Shown piece by piece: positions 42,229-51,083 of a stretch of DNA of 51,246 bases (the stretch's first letter is position 1; the number at the start of each line of letters is the position of its first letter). A model generated the notes under the pieces. It did no database searches. It saw only the letters and a program-made list of their open reading frames with translations, and was not told the DNA's origin. The stretch comes from JBFGJY01 sp041576975 (GTDB taxonomy: Bacteria > Pseudomonadota > Gammaproteobacteria > UBA4575). The stretch covers positions 1 through 51,246 of the forward strand of contig JBFGJY010000012.1 of the NCBI GenBank assembly GCA_041576975.1, given 5' to 3'. A program made the translations under genes and the position numbers.

Positions 42229-42900
42229 TTATGCGGACTCTAGCTTATAACCTACTCCATACACAGAACGAATAATATCTTCTCCATCATTTATTGCCGA
42301 AAGCTTTTTTCTAAGTTTTTTAATATGACTATCTATTGTTCTATCGCTCACAATGCGATGATCATCATAGATAGAATTCATAAGCTTACTACGTGAATAA
42401 ATATGCCCAGGGTCACCAGATAGGATTTGCAATAATTTAAATTCAATTGCAGTTAGTTCAGTTTGTTGTGAATTAATTTCAGCTGTATATCGTGTTGTAT
42501 CGAGCTTCAATGATGAACATGCTGGCGTATTTACACTTTGTGATCTACGCAAGATGGCTCTAACCCGCGCCACCACTTCACGAGGGCTAAAGGGTTTGCA
42601 AATATAGTCATCGGCCCCCAACTCTAGTCCCAATAATCGATCGATTTCTTCAACTCGAGCCGTAATCACAATAATTGGCACATTGGAGCATGCACGTATA
42701 TCTTTACAAATTTCCATACCATCTCGATTAGGCAACATTACATCAAGCAAAACAATAGACGGTTGTTCTCGAGCAAATACATGCATAGCATGTGCACCAT
42801 CATTAACGATAACGGTCTCAAATCCAGACTGCTGCATATAATCAGCTAGCAGCTCGGCAACTTTGGCTTCGTCTTCGACAATTAGAACTGTTTGGCTCAT
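42229..42900 (-). CDS. OmpR-family response regulator, BaeR-like
   Basis: A 223-residue regulator: receiver domain with acceptor D53 in VLLDVMLPNRDG, and EEIDRLLGLELGADDYICKPFSPREVVARVRAILRR as in BaeR (written here only as the pattern IDRLLGLE..GADDYICKP). The C-terminal winged helix ends DRTIDSHIKKLRKK and YGVGYKLE. It probably controls envelope-stress or efflux genes; targets cannot be seen. It follows the kinase gene by 4 bp. Confidence 0.93.
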   Translation of the reverse strand: MSQTVLIVEDEAKVAELLADYMQQSGFETVIVNDGAHAMHVFAREQPSIVLLDVMLPNRDGMEICKDIRACSNVPIIVITARVEEIDRLLGLELGADDYICKPFSPREVVARVRAILRRSQSVNTPACSSLKLDTTRYTAEINSQQTELTAIEFKLLQILSGDPGHIYSRSKLMNSIYDDHRIVSDRTIDSHIKKLRKKLSAINDGEDIIRSVYGVGYKLESA

Positions 42901-42904
42901 ATTT

Positions 42905-44326
42905 TTAGACTTTAGAAATTTTTGGCAAAATAATTTTTATACGTAGACCACCGAAGCTAGATTGAGTTGCCTCGATCTGTCCTTGGTGAGCCTCTACGAT
43001 ATTTTTACAAATCGACAACCCCAAACCTACACCGCCTGACTTTCGATTACGCGAATTTTCCACACGATATAAACGCTCAAATAACTTTGATAGATCTTCT
43101 TCCGTCACGCCAGGTGATGAGTCTTGAAAATCGATACATACATTCTCATCTAGATTGATGACGTCAATGTTTAACTTCCCGCCAGAATCGGTATAACGCA
43201 ATGCGTTGGAGATTAAATTGCTAAACAATTGATGTAAACGCCTGGGATCGGCAAATATTTTTAATTCTACATTTGAATTTATATTAAAATTTAAAGTTAA
43301 GTTATTTTTATCAATTTTATCTTGATAAATTTCAATTGCTTCACTAAGTACTTTACAAATATCTGTCTCAACTTTTTTATAACTTAGCGCGCCTACATCA
43401 GAGAGTGAGAGCTCATATAAATCTTTTACAATAGTCTGTAGTTGTAAAATTTCAGTATGCAATGAATCAAGCATTTTTGGTGACATTTCATGCACACCAT
43501 CTTTTATCGCTTCAATCTCTCCGCGTAAAATCGTAAGCGGCGTACGTAACTCATGTGAGATGTCAGCAATCCATTGCTTCCTGGAATTTTCATTACTTTC
43601 TAATGTTGCAGCCAAATTATTGAAATCTTTCGCCAATAGACCTAATTCATCTTTTGAATTCACTGCTATTCGTTTACTAAAGTCACCTGCAGTGAGGAAA
43701 CGTGTACCCGAAACCAGTGCATTGATTGGATTGACAAATCCTTTAGCTAGCCAAATCGCCAACAGAAGTGAGATCACAAACATGCCTAATGCGCTAAATT
43801 GGATAGTGCGTATCAATTGTTTGGTAAAACTTAAATCTAACTCGTCACGAATTTCAGTTGTAGGATTTAAACTTAGATACCCTATCGTATTGCTTTCAAA
43901 CTTTAATGCTAGTTCTAAAGCATTCTCACTTGCTTCTTCACGCCCAATTAACATAACTCGGTCAGCATCTAGTAATCGGATTCGACGCCCGATGCCTCCT
44001 GCATAAGCAAGAGCCTTAGGTTTTTTAGAACTTATAACATTTGTGACTTGAGAAGATGGCTCGGATTCGGAATCGCTTCGTTTATGTTTACGCACTAGTT
44101 CACGCCAAGCATCAGGATTATTGGAAATGGATTCCCAACTTTTTTCAATTCGATATAATTCTTCTAAATCAATCTTAAGGCCAGCAAGCACTTGGTTTTC
44201 TGTATCATTTAGATAATTTATAAAGCCACGCTCTAACGCCCACTTACTCAAGAAGATCATACTCACCAATATGATCAGGCTTAATAAAAAAATGGCTACG
44301 AATAATTTGTGACTTAGCTTTTTCAA
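42905..44326 (-). CDS. sensor histidine kinase, BaeS-like
   Basis: A 473-residue membrane kinase. Helices at about 8-28 and 176-196 flank a periplasmic sensor of about 145 residues. HAMP follows (NPINALVSGTRFLTAGDFSK), then the H box with H258 in ADISHELRTPLTILRGE, the N box LISNALRYTDSGG and the G box GVGLGLSI. The start is TTG with AGAGG just upstream; no ATG gives a better N-terminus. It is the first gene of the kinase-regulator-SRPBCC unit. The signal sensed is unknown. Confidence 0.93.
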   Translation of the reverse strand: MKKLSHKLFVAIFLLSLIILVSMIFLSKWALERGFINYLNDTENQVLAGLKIDLEELYRIEKSWESISNNPDAWRELVRKHKRSDSESEPSSQVTNVISSKKPKALAYAGGIGRRIRLLDADRVMLIGREEASENALELALKFESNTIGYLSLNPTTEIRDELDLSFTKQLIRTIQFSALGMFVISLLLAIWLAKGFVNPINALVSGTRFLTAGDFSKRIAVNSKDELGLLAKDFNNLAATLESNENSRKQWIADISHELRTPLTILRGEIEAIKDGVHEMSPKMLDSLHTEILQLQTIVKDLYELSLSDVGALSYKKVETDICKVLSEAIEIYQDKIDKNNLTLNFNINSNVELKIFADPRRLHQLFSNLISNALRYTDSGGKLNIDVINLDENVCIDFQDSSPGVTEEDLSKLFERLYRVENSRNRKSGGVGLGLSICKNIVEAHQGQIEATQSSFGGLRIKIILPKISKV

Positions 44327-44789
44327 TGACCTCTACTTGCCTAAAAAGAAAAAACTATAGCAATTGAATTATTGTGCTTAAGGATAATTCTTGCGTTTCC
44401 TCATTGTTTACACAAATGATGTAGTTATAAAAATATGGATAAAGAAAAATGGACATAGTAGTTCTCAATAATGCCTATAGCCAATGTGGTATATTCAAAT
44501 CTCGATTAGAGAACTTATTTATAGAATGAAAGAATTAAAGATATAAATATTCTTAAAATGCCACCTTAAAATAATATAAGCATAAAATAATTTTCTTCGC
44601 GATATAAATAAAATTTTAGTTAAACGAAAATTTATATTTTTCCACTCATAAGTGTTTGTTTATTAAGCATAATTAGGCAAACTCTTTTGTATATCACATG
44701 GCTGATCATGCATAATAGACATTTGTCAGAGACTTATGTGTCGCTTTAGTTTTTTTTATCATGTAAGTTTTGCCCTATTTGGGTAAAGT

Positions 44790-44795
44790 TATAAT
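44790..44795 (+). promoter_or_regulatory. candidate -10 box upstream of the oxidase group
   Basis: A consensus TATAAT 180 bp before the 177-residue membrane protein gene. A TTGCCC at 44770-44775 is the only -35-like match but is spaced 14 bp. Tentative. Confidence 0.3.
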
Positions 44796-44870
44796 AATTA
44801 GTTAGCCAAATTAAAAACTACCTTCAACTGTATAAAGAAATTATAAAAATCCAAAGATTACTAAGTTGAA

Positions 44871-44932
44871 TTTTTGTCCTTAAAAAAGGAACAAAAAGAT
44901 TAATAATAATAATTATTATAGATGCATCTATA
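44871..44932. repeat. cluster of three palindromes
   Basis: An 11-bp hairpin with one bulge (TTTTTGTCCTT, loop AAAA, then AAGGA and ACAAAAA, 44871-44897) is followed by a 14-bp palindrome ATAATAATTATTAT (44906-44919) and a 16-bp perfect palindrome TATAGATGCATCTATA (44917-44932). They sit 43 bp before the next ATG and may be operators or a structured leader. Confidence 0.6.
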
Positions 44933-44974
44933 GGCATGCATTTAATAGTATTTTGACAAAATGGTGGAGTATCT

Positions 44975-45508
44975 ATGAAGACCAACTACTATCTTTCGCC
45001 AACTTTAAAGAGCACACAACAAATTTCAGATGATTTACGTGAGGTCGGAGTAAATGATTGGTTTATGCATGTCATTAGTAAAGACGAGGCAGGTCTTAGC
45101 AAAGAACAACTACACTCCAGCAATTATCTGGAAACACTAGATGTACTTCGCAATGGTGGAATTGGAGGATTAATTGGCTTCATCATTGGTGTATTAGCTG
45201 CCGGTGCACTGATGTACTTCAAACCATTTGGTCCACAAATGCCTGAATTTGTCTACCTCATCGTAATCGTATTATTAACCTTATTTGGTATATGGGAAGG
45301 CGGCCTTGCCGGTGTTGCAAGTGAAAATAAAAAGCTAGCAAAATTTCATGATGATTTAGAAGATGGTAAATATTTAATCTTGATTTATACCTCGAAAAAA
45401 CAAGATGAAGTAGTAAAAAATATGATGGCTAGGAAACACCCTGAAGCCCAATTAGTCGCCACGGATAATCAATATTTCAATCCTTTCTCTAGATTGAAAA
45501 AGGTATAA
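44975..45508 (+). CDS. conserved membrane protein with two helices, unknown
   Basis: A 177-residue protein. A cytoplasmic N-terminal part (about 1-58) resembles a small sensing fold, followed by a glycine-zipper helix GGIGGLIGFIIGVLAAGALM (about 61-80) and a second helix (about 91-111). A soluble C-terminal part follows with KYLILIYTSKKQDEVVKNMM. It is like proteins often annotated as DUF1269-type or general-stress membrane proteins, but I cannot name the family. GGTGGAG precedes the ATG. It is 42 bp before ctaB. Confidence 0.75.
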   Translation: MKTNYYLSPTLKSTQQISDDLREVGVNDWFMHVISKDEAGLSKEQLHSSNYLETLDVLRNGGIGGLIGFIIGVLAAGALMYFKPFGPQMPEFVYLIVIVLLTLFGIWEGGLAGVASENKKLAKFHDDLEDGKYLILIYTSKKQDEVVKNMMARKHPEAQLVATDNQYFNPFSRLKKV

Positions 45509-45550
45509 TTGTACTTTCAGTAAATTTCAAAATAGTAGGAGCACCTAACT

Positions 45551-46450
45551 GTGAATGTGACATTAACCGCAGCTCGTAGCCAAGCAAGTGATTTTATTGA
45601 ACTGTGTAAACCACGTATTGCTTTGTTGGTGTTGGTCACTACATTCACAGGCATGTGGTTGGCAAGCAACGGTGTTGTAGCATTAGACTTAGTCATATTA
45701 ACTCTTTTAGGTACAGGCCTTGCTTCTGCTGCAAGCGGTGCATTTAATAACTATGTTGACCGAGAAGTTGATAAGCAAATGGCACGTACACGTACACGTG
45801 CATTACCATCTTCCAGACTGCATCCACAACAGGCCCTATGGTTAGGAGTCATGCTAAGTTTGTGGTCATTCGCGATACTCTTTTACTTAGTTAATCCTTT
45901 AACGGCATATTTAGCTGCTGGAACAACGTTTTTCTATGTAGTTATCTATACCATGTGGCTTAAACGCTCTTCACCATTATGTACTGAAATCGGTGGAGTA
46001 GCGGGTGCGCTGCCGCCTGTAATTGGTTGGGCAGCTGTCACAAACGACATAGGTTGGCCAGCACTAGTAATGTTCTTAATAATGTTTATTTGGCAGCCTC
46101 CGCATTTCTGGGCATTAGCATTATTGCGTGCTGAAGAATATCGTGCAGCAAAGTTACCAATGTTACCCGTAGTAAGCGGCAAGCGTGTAACTAAAATTCG
46201 CATGTTGCTGTATACCATTGCATTACTACCAGCAAGTGTTGCCATGTATTGGTTGCAACTTGTAGGCCCCACTTACTTAATTCTGGCGTTAGCGTTAGGA
46301 ATAGCATATTTAATTTTAACTATCGACTTTGCGCGCAAACCCATCACCCATCAAAGCACACGTAGATTATTTGGGTTTTCAATTTTGTATTTACTGGGTT
46401 TATTTACTTTGATTTTTGCAGATTGTCAGTGTAGTGGTGGAATTACATGA
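45551..46450 (+). CDS. ctaB: protoheme IX farnesyltransferase (heme O synthase)
   Basis: Attaches the farnesyl tail to heme b to make heme O, the precursor of heme A for the oxidase encoded downstream. The 299-residue UbiA-family membrane protein has the prenyl-diphosphate motif NNYVDREVDKQMARTRTRAL, the SPLCTEIGGVAGALPPVIGW stretch and about eight helices. The start is GTG with TAGGAG about 9 nt upstream. It is unusual in preceding the oxidase subunits; it is often last. No ctaA is seen in the window. Confidence 0.96.
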   Translation: MNVTLTAARSQASDFIELCKPRIALLVLVTTFTGMWLASNGVVALDLVILTLLGTGLASAASGAFNNYVDREVDKQMARTRTRALPSSRLHPQQALWLGVMLSLWSFAILFYLVNPLTAYLAAGTTFFYVVIYTMWLKRSSPLCTEIGGVAGALPPVIGWAAVTNDIGWPALVMFLIMFIWQPPHFWALALLRAEEYRAAKLPMLPVVSGKRVTKIRMLLYTIALLPASVAMYWLQLVGPTYLILALALGIAYLILTIDFARKPITHQSTRRLFGFSILYLLGLFTLIFADCQCSGGIT

Positions 46451-46523
46451 TAACCCTACTTAATAAAAAATTAAGTTTAATACTTAAACCAAACCTTATT
46501 TAAATTTATAAGGAGTCTTGAAT

Positions 46524-47876
46524 ATGGCTATTGCCATTATATTAATTTTACTTGTAATTGGGTCTGTCATATTTCATTTTATGAGCCCATGGTATTTCAC
46601 AGAATTGGCCTCAAACTGGGGCATGATTGATGCTACTGTGACAATCACTTTTATAGTGTGTGGAATTGTATTTGTTGCTGCGAACTTATTCATGGCTTAT
46701 TGCATCGTACGTTTTCGAAACAAAAGAAAAGATCAACGCGCCAAGTACGAGCCCGAAAATAAAAAGCTAGAAGCGTGGCTTACTATTATTACCACCATTG
46801 GCGTGGTTGCGATGCTTGCACCAGGGTTAATTGTTTGGGGTAAATTTGTATCGCCTCCGGAAAATGCCGACATAGTTGAAGCCGTTGGGCAACAATGGCA
46901 ATGGAGTTATCGCCTTCCTGGTAAAGACGGCCAACTTGGTACCACCGATGGAAAAAATATAAGCATCGACAACCCATTTGGAATGAATCAAGAAGATCCC
47001 TATGGTCAAGATGACGTTTTGATTGCTGGTAATGAATTACATATACCAGTAGGCCGACCGGTTAAATTTCTTTTACGATCTAAAGATGTACTGCACAATT
47101 TCACCGTACCACAATTCCGTGTAAAGATGGACCTGGTTCCGGGTATGGTCACGTGGCAATGGCTGACCCCTACACGAACCGGCACATTTGAAGTTCTTTG
47201 TGAAGAATTATGTGGCATTGGACATCACACCATGCGCGGCAAAGTTGTGGTTGAGGAAGAAGAACAATACCAAGCTTGGCTAGACCAACAACCCACCTAT
47301 GCACAATTATCTGCTCATCAACCAGGAGATGCCGAAGCTGGTAAAGCGCTTTACCAAGTGTGTAGTGCGTGTCATGGTTTAGAAGGCGAAGGCAATCAAA
47401 CACTCAACGCACCTAAAATTAGTGGCCAAGAAGATTGGTATTTAAAACGCCAGCTTGCCTATTTTAAACATGGCATCCGTGGTGCAAACGAACAAGATAC
47501 CTATGGGCAACAAATGGCGCCCATGGCTGCAACCCTTGTAAATGAAACTGCAATGGACAATATCGCAGCATATATTCAAACCTTGCCCGATAAGCCGGCA
47601 ACCCCAACTGTCAGTGGTGATGTAGAAAATGGGCGCGATCTTTATACGACCTGTAGCAAATGCCATGGCAAACAGGCACAAGGTAGATGGGCAGTAAACG
47701 CCCCTCGAATTGCTGGGATGAGTGATTGGTATTTAATAACCCAACTGAAGAATTTTAAACATGGCATTCGTGGTACTCATCCGCAAGATATAACCGGAAG
47801 ACAAATGACGACCATGGTTCTCAGTTTAAATGATGAGAAAATGCATGATTTAGTCGCATATATCAATTCTTTATAA
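46524..47876 (+). CDS. ctaC: cytochrome c oxidase subunit II fused to two cytochrome c domains
   Basis: A 450-residue membrane-anchored periplasmic subunit. Two N-terminal helices (about 4-20 and 40-62), with a third near 86-105, precede the cupredoxin domain. The CuA centre is H191, C226, E228, C230, H234 and M237 (CEELCGIGHHTM). Behind it are two class I cytochrome c domains with heme sites C280-C283-H284 (CSACH) and C377-C380-H381 (CSKCH); likely axial Met residues lie in GQQMAPM and GRQMTTM. AAGGAG 8 nt upstream fixes the ATG. The diheme fusion suggests electrons can be taken directly from a reductase or donor without a free cytochrome c. Confidence 0.95.
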   Translation: MAIAIILILLVIGSVIFHFMSPWYFTELASNWGMIDATVTITFIVCGIVFVAANLFMAYCIVRFRNKRKDQRAKYEPENKKLEAWLTIITTIGVVAMLAPGLIVWGKFVSPPENADIVEAVGQQWQWSYRLPGKDGQLGTTDGKNISIDNPFGMNQEDPYGQDDVLIAGNELHIPVGRPVKFLLRSKDVLHNFTVPQFRVKMDLVPGMVTWQWLTPTRTGTFEVLCEELCGIGHHTMRGKVVVEEEEQYQAWLDQQPTYAQLSAHQPGDAEAGKALYQVCSACHGLEGEGNQTLNAPKISGQEDWYLKRQLAYFKHGIRGANEQDTYGQQMAPMAATLVNETAMDNIAAYIQTLPDKPATPTVSGDVENGRDLYTTCSKCHGKQAQGRWAVNAPRIAGMSDWYLITQLKNFKHGIRGTHPQDITGRQMTTMVLSLNDEKMHDLVAYINSL

Positions 47877-47963
47877 TTATTATTTAACTTATTTAGATAT
47901 CTAATTTGAACACTTAATTGTAAACCAATACAGTAGTAAAAATAGAGTAACGAGGAGATTGTT

Positions 47964-49712
47964 ATGGCACACGTTGCATTAGCCGACAAAGGACAAGAGC
48001 TTGCTCATCCAAAAACATGGATCGGTATGTATGTCTGGAGCCAAGACCATAAAGTAATTGGAATTCAGTACATCATTACTGCTACTGCCGTAGGCTTAGT
48101 TGCACTCGCATTATCTGCCATGATGCGCCTACAGCTGGGTTTCCCAGGCATTTTTGACCTCGTGCAACCGAATGAGTACTACTCGGCAGTCACTATGCAC
48201 GGCATGATTATGGTGATTTTCATGCTCACCGCTTTTTTCCTTGGAGGATTTGGCAACCTCTTAATACCATTAATGTGTGGCGCTCGGGACATGGCGTTTC
48301 CATATATGAATATGCTCAGTTACTGGGTGTATTTACTCTCAGTCATCGTGTTATGTGCAAGTTTCTTCGTACCAGGGGGCGCCACCGGGGCAGGCTGGAC
48401 CTTATATCCACCCCAAGCCATTACCGAAGGTTCTGCCGGTTATGGACTGGGTATTATTTTAATGCTCGTTTCACTGGCGTTATTTATTGTTGCGTTCACG
48501 ATGGGCGGACTAAATTATATTACTACCGCCTTTCAAGCCCGTACCCGCGGTATGACGTTGATGCGTATGCCGTTATCAGTCTGGGGCATTATTATGGCAA
48601 CTATATTAGGATTATTAGCCTTCCCAGCGTTGTTAGTCGCGGCCATCATGATGCTGTTAGATGCGACATTGGGTACTAGTTTCTTTATGCCAGCCATATC
48701 ATCACTTGGAGAACAAACTGGTACTACAGGCGGCACTCCCATTTTGTTCCAGCATTTGTTTTGGTTCTTTGGCCATCCTGAAGTGTACATCGTGGCGCTG
48801 CCTATGTTTGGAATTGCGTCTGATTTAATCAGCACACATGCACGCAAAAACATTTTTGGTTATCGCATGATGGTGTGGGCAATAGTTGCTATAGGAGGCT
48901 TAAGCTTTATTGTATGGGCGCACCATATGTATGTGAGTGGTATGAATCCTTACTTTGGTTTCTTCTTTGCCACCACTACGCTAATTATCGCAGTACCCAC
49001 TGCAATTAAAGTGTACAACTGGGTACTTACACTATGGCATGGCAATATTCATCTTACCGTTCCAATGCTGTTTGCAATTGGATTTATATTTACATTTATA
49101 CATGGCGGCATTACGGGTTTGTTTTTGGGCAATGTAGTCGTCGATGTACCTCTGTCCGATACATACTTTGTAATTGGACACTTTCATATGGTAATGGGCG
49201 TGTCGCCTTTCTTAATCGTGTTTGGTGGAATCTATCATTGGTTTCCAAAATTTACCGGTCGTATGCTAAACGACACTATGGGTAAAATTCATTTCTGGGT
49301 CACCTTCCTGGGTACTTATGCCATTTATTTACCCATGCACTACATTGGCATTCTTGGTGTACCGCGTCGGTACTATGCATATGGCCACACAGAGTTTTTC
49401 CCAGATTCCGTACAGACTGTGAATGCAAGCATCACCATTGCTGCATTGACAGTTGGCACCGTGCAGCTATTGTTCTTAGTGAACATCGTGTGGAGTATAT
49501 TCAAGGGCAAACGGGCCGGCAGTAATCCATGGCGTGCAACTACTTTGGAATGGCAAACTCCGGATACACCACCCAAGCATGGTAATTGGGGTCCTGAGCT
49601 TCCTGTTGTCTACCGCTGGGCATACTCATACAGCGTGCCGGGAGCAAAAGAAGACTTCATTCCGCAGAATGAAGAGCCCAGTGAAAATTCTAGGCACGAA
49701 GTGGCTACTTAG
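47964..49712 (+). CDS. ctaD: cytochrome c oxidase subunit I
   Basis: Catalytic heme-copper subunit of 582 residues with twelve or more helices. Ligands are seen at H79 (heme a), H271, H320 and H321 (CuB), H406 (heme a3) and H408 (heme a). GHPEVY (270-275) includes the E273 and the cross-linked Y275 of A1-type oxidases; K349 in PTAIKVYNW is the K-channel lysine and D109 the D-channel entry. So it is a proton-pumping A1 enzyme. GAGGAG lies just upstream of the ATG. Confidence 0.98.
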   Translation: MAHVALADKGQELAHPKTWIGMYVWSQDHKVIGIQYIITATAVGLVALALSAMMRLQLGFPGIFDLVQPNEYYSAVTMHGMIMVIFMLTAFFLGGFGNLLIPLMCGARDMAFPYMNMLSYWVYLLSVIVLCASFFVPGGATGAGWTLYPPQAITEGSAGYGLGIILMLVSLALFIVAFTMGGLNYITTAFQARTRGMTLMRMPLSVWGIIMATILGLLAFPALLVAAIMMLLDATLGTSFFMPAISSLGEQTGTTGGTPILFQHLFWFFGHPEVYIVALPMFGIASDLISTHARKNIFGYRMMVWAIVAIGGLSFIVWAHHMYVSGMNPYFGFFFATTTLIIAVPTAIKVYNWVLTLWHGNIHLTVPMLFAIGFIFTFIHGGITGLFLGNVVVDVPLSDTYFVIGHFHMVMGVSPFLIVFGGIYHWFPKFTGRMLNDTMGKIHFWVTFLGTYAIYLPMHYIGILGVPRRYYAYGHTEFFPDSVQTVNASITIAALTVGTVQLLFLVNIVWSIFKGKRAGSNPWRATTLEWQTPDTPPKHGNWGPELPVVYRWAYSYSVPGAKEDFIPQNEEPSENSRHEVAT

Positions 49713-49714
49713 TC

Positions 49715-50380
49715 GTGACTGCAACGCTTATCGTTTTAGCCGTGATTATGGGCGGAGTGGTGATTTGGCTAATCCGCCAAACCATTAATGTTCAACCCTG
49801 GGCAGAAGAAGGAATCATTGGACACGACCATGCTGGTGGAGCGTTCTCCATTCCACCAGCAAAAATTGGCTTGTTGGTGTTTCTTGCAGTAGCAAGCTCA
49901 TTATTTTCGCTTTTTGTCAGTGCTTATTTCCAGCGTATGGATTTTGGTGATTGGCGTCCTTTACCCGAACCAGGAATTTTGTGGTTCAACACTGGTTTGT
50001 TAATTTTGGGAAGTGTCTTTTTCCAACTTGCCCGCAACGCAGCCGTTCGCAATCATGTAAGTGGCGTAAAAACCAATTTATTCATTGGAGGCCTTTTTAC
50101 TTTTGCATTCATCGCCGGTCAACTGTGGGCTTGGCAAGGATTGCACGACGCAGGTTATTTTATCTCCTCCAACCCTGCAAACGCCTTTTTTTATGTGCTC
50201 ACAGCCATTCATGCACTGCACATTTTTGGGGGATTGTGGGTATGGAGCAAAACCACTTTTAAATTACAAAATAAAGTTGAAGTGCACAAAATACGTATGA
50301 GTGTTGAACTGTGCACCATTTACTGGCACTTCTTGCTTTTAGTTTGGCTAGTGTTATTCGCACTGTTGTTATCTACATAA
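49715..50380 (+). CDS. first subunit-III-like oxidase protein
   Basis: A 221-residue membrane protein of the heme-copper oxidase subunit III fold: about six helices, with GLLVFLAVASSLFSLFVSAY, a central WFNTGLLILGSVFFQLAR and the C-terminal YWHFLLLVWLVLFALLL. The GTG start lies 2 bp after the ctaD stop, indicating coupling. It stands before the canonical ctaE and is only distantly like it, so it is a second, divergent subunit III rather than a recent duplicate. Confidence 0.85.
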   Translation: MTATLIVLAVIMGGVVIWLIRQTINVQPWAEEGIIGHDHAGGAFSIPPAKIGLLVFLAVASSLFSLFVSAYFQRMDFGDWRPLPEPGILWFNTGLLILGSVFFQLARNAAVRNHVSGVKTNLFIGGLFTFAFIAGQLWAWQGLHDAGYFISSNPANAFFYVLTAIHALHIFGGLWVWSKTTFKLQNKVEVHKIRMSVELCTIYWHFLLLVWLVLFALLLST

Positions 50381-50396
50381 AGAGGATATAAAACAT

Positions 50397-51074
50397 ATGG
50401 CACAAAGTTCAGGAGAAGTCGCTGCACATGATGTCGTAACCGATCTTGTATCGGATTGGGGTGAAGAAAAAGAAGTTTTCAAGGTTCACTGGGGTAAAGC
50501 CATGATGTGGATCTTCCTCTTAAGCGATACCTTTATTTTTACCTCCTTCTTGACGGGCTATATGAAGGTGCGTATCAGTTCAACGATGCCATGGCCCAAT
50601 GCAAGTGAAATATTTGCCTTATCATTCGGTGGCGATCCCATTCCTCTTATTCTTATTGCAATTATGACCATGGTGTTGATTACCAGTAGTGGCACCATGG
50701 CGTTGGCGGTAAATTATGGCTACCGCAAAGATCGCGGCAAAACCGCTTTGATGTTACTCATTACAGCTGCATTTGGTCTTACCTTTGTAGGTATGCAGGC
50801 CTTTGAGTGGACGAAACTCATTGTCGAAGAGGGCGTACGCCCTTGGAGTAACCCGTTTGGCGCTCCACAGTTTGGTGCATGCTTTTTTATGATTACAGGC
50901 TTCCACGGCGGTCACGTGAGTGGAGGCGTTATTTACTTAACATACGTTGCAATTGGTGTCTTAAATGGCCGTTACGAGAAAAAGGGTTACGATATTGTAG
51001 AAATTGCAGGCCTCTACTGGCACTTCGTTGATTTAGTTTGGGTATTTATTTTTGCATTCTTTTATCTTTGGTGA
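50397..51074 (+). CDS. ctaE: cytochrome c oxidase subunit III
   Basis: A 225-residue membrane protein of the COX3 family. FLLSDTFIFTSFLTGY, AFGLTFVGMQAFEW, the conserved FMITGFHGGHVSGGVIYL (helix with the GFHG-H pattern) and the C-terminal GLYWHFVDLVWVFIFAFFYLW region are diagnostic. AGAGGA precedes the ATG. The N-terminus is acidic and cytoplasmic. Subunit III stabilises proton uptake by subunit I. Confidence 0.95.
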   Translation: MAQSSGEVAAHDVVTDLVSDWGEEKEVFKVHWGKAMMWIFLLSDTFIFTSFLTGYMKVRISSTMPWPNASEIFALSFGGDPIPLILIAIMTMVLITSSGTMALAVNYGYRKDRGKTALMLLITAAFGLTFVGMQAFEWTKLIVEEGVRPWSNPFGAPQFGACFFMITGFHGGHVSGGVIYLTYVAIGVLNGRYEKKGYDIVEIAGLYWHFVDLVWVFIFAFFYLW

Positions 51075-51083
51075 GGAATAACA

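Larger units (their letters stand above)
44327..44974. other. AT-rich 648-bp intergenic region
   Basis: It lies between the divergent kinase gene and the membrane-protein/oxidase group. Only tiny frames occur (26 codons at 44449-44529, no ribosome binding site). Towards its right end it holds a TATAAT and a cluster of palindromes, listed separately. No tRNA or other RNA gene was recognised. Confidence 0.5.

Noticed and set aside
44471..44515. TTCAAATC-like segment suggesting a tRNA T-loop
   Set aside because: No flanking stems, anticodon arm or acceptor pairing could be found.
44449..44529. 26-codon frame beginning MDIVVLNNAY
   Set aside because: Very short, no ribosome binding site, lies in AT-rich intergenic DNA.
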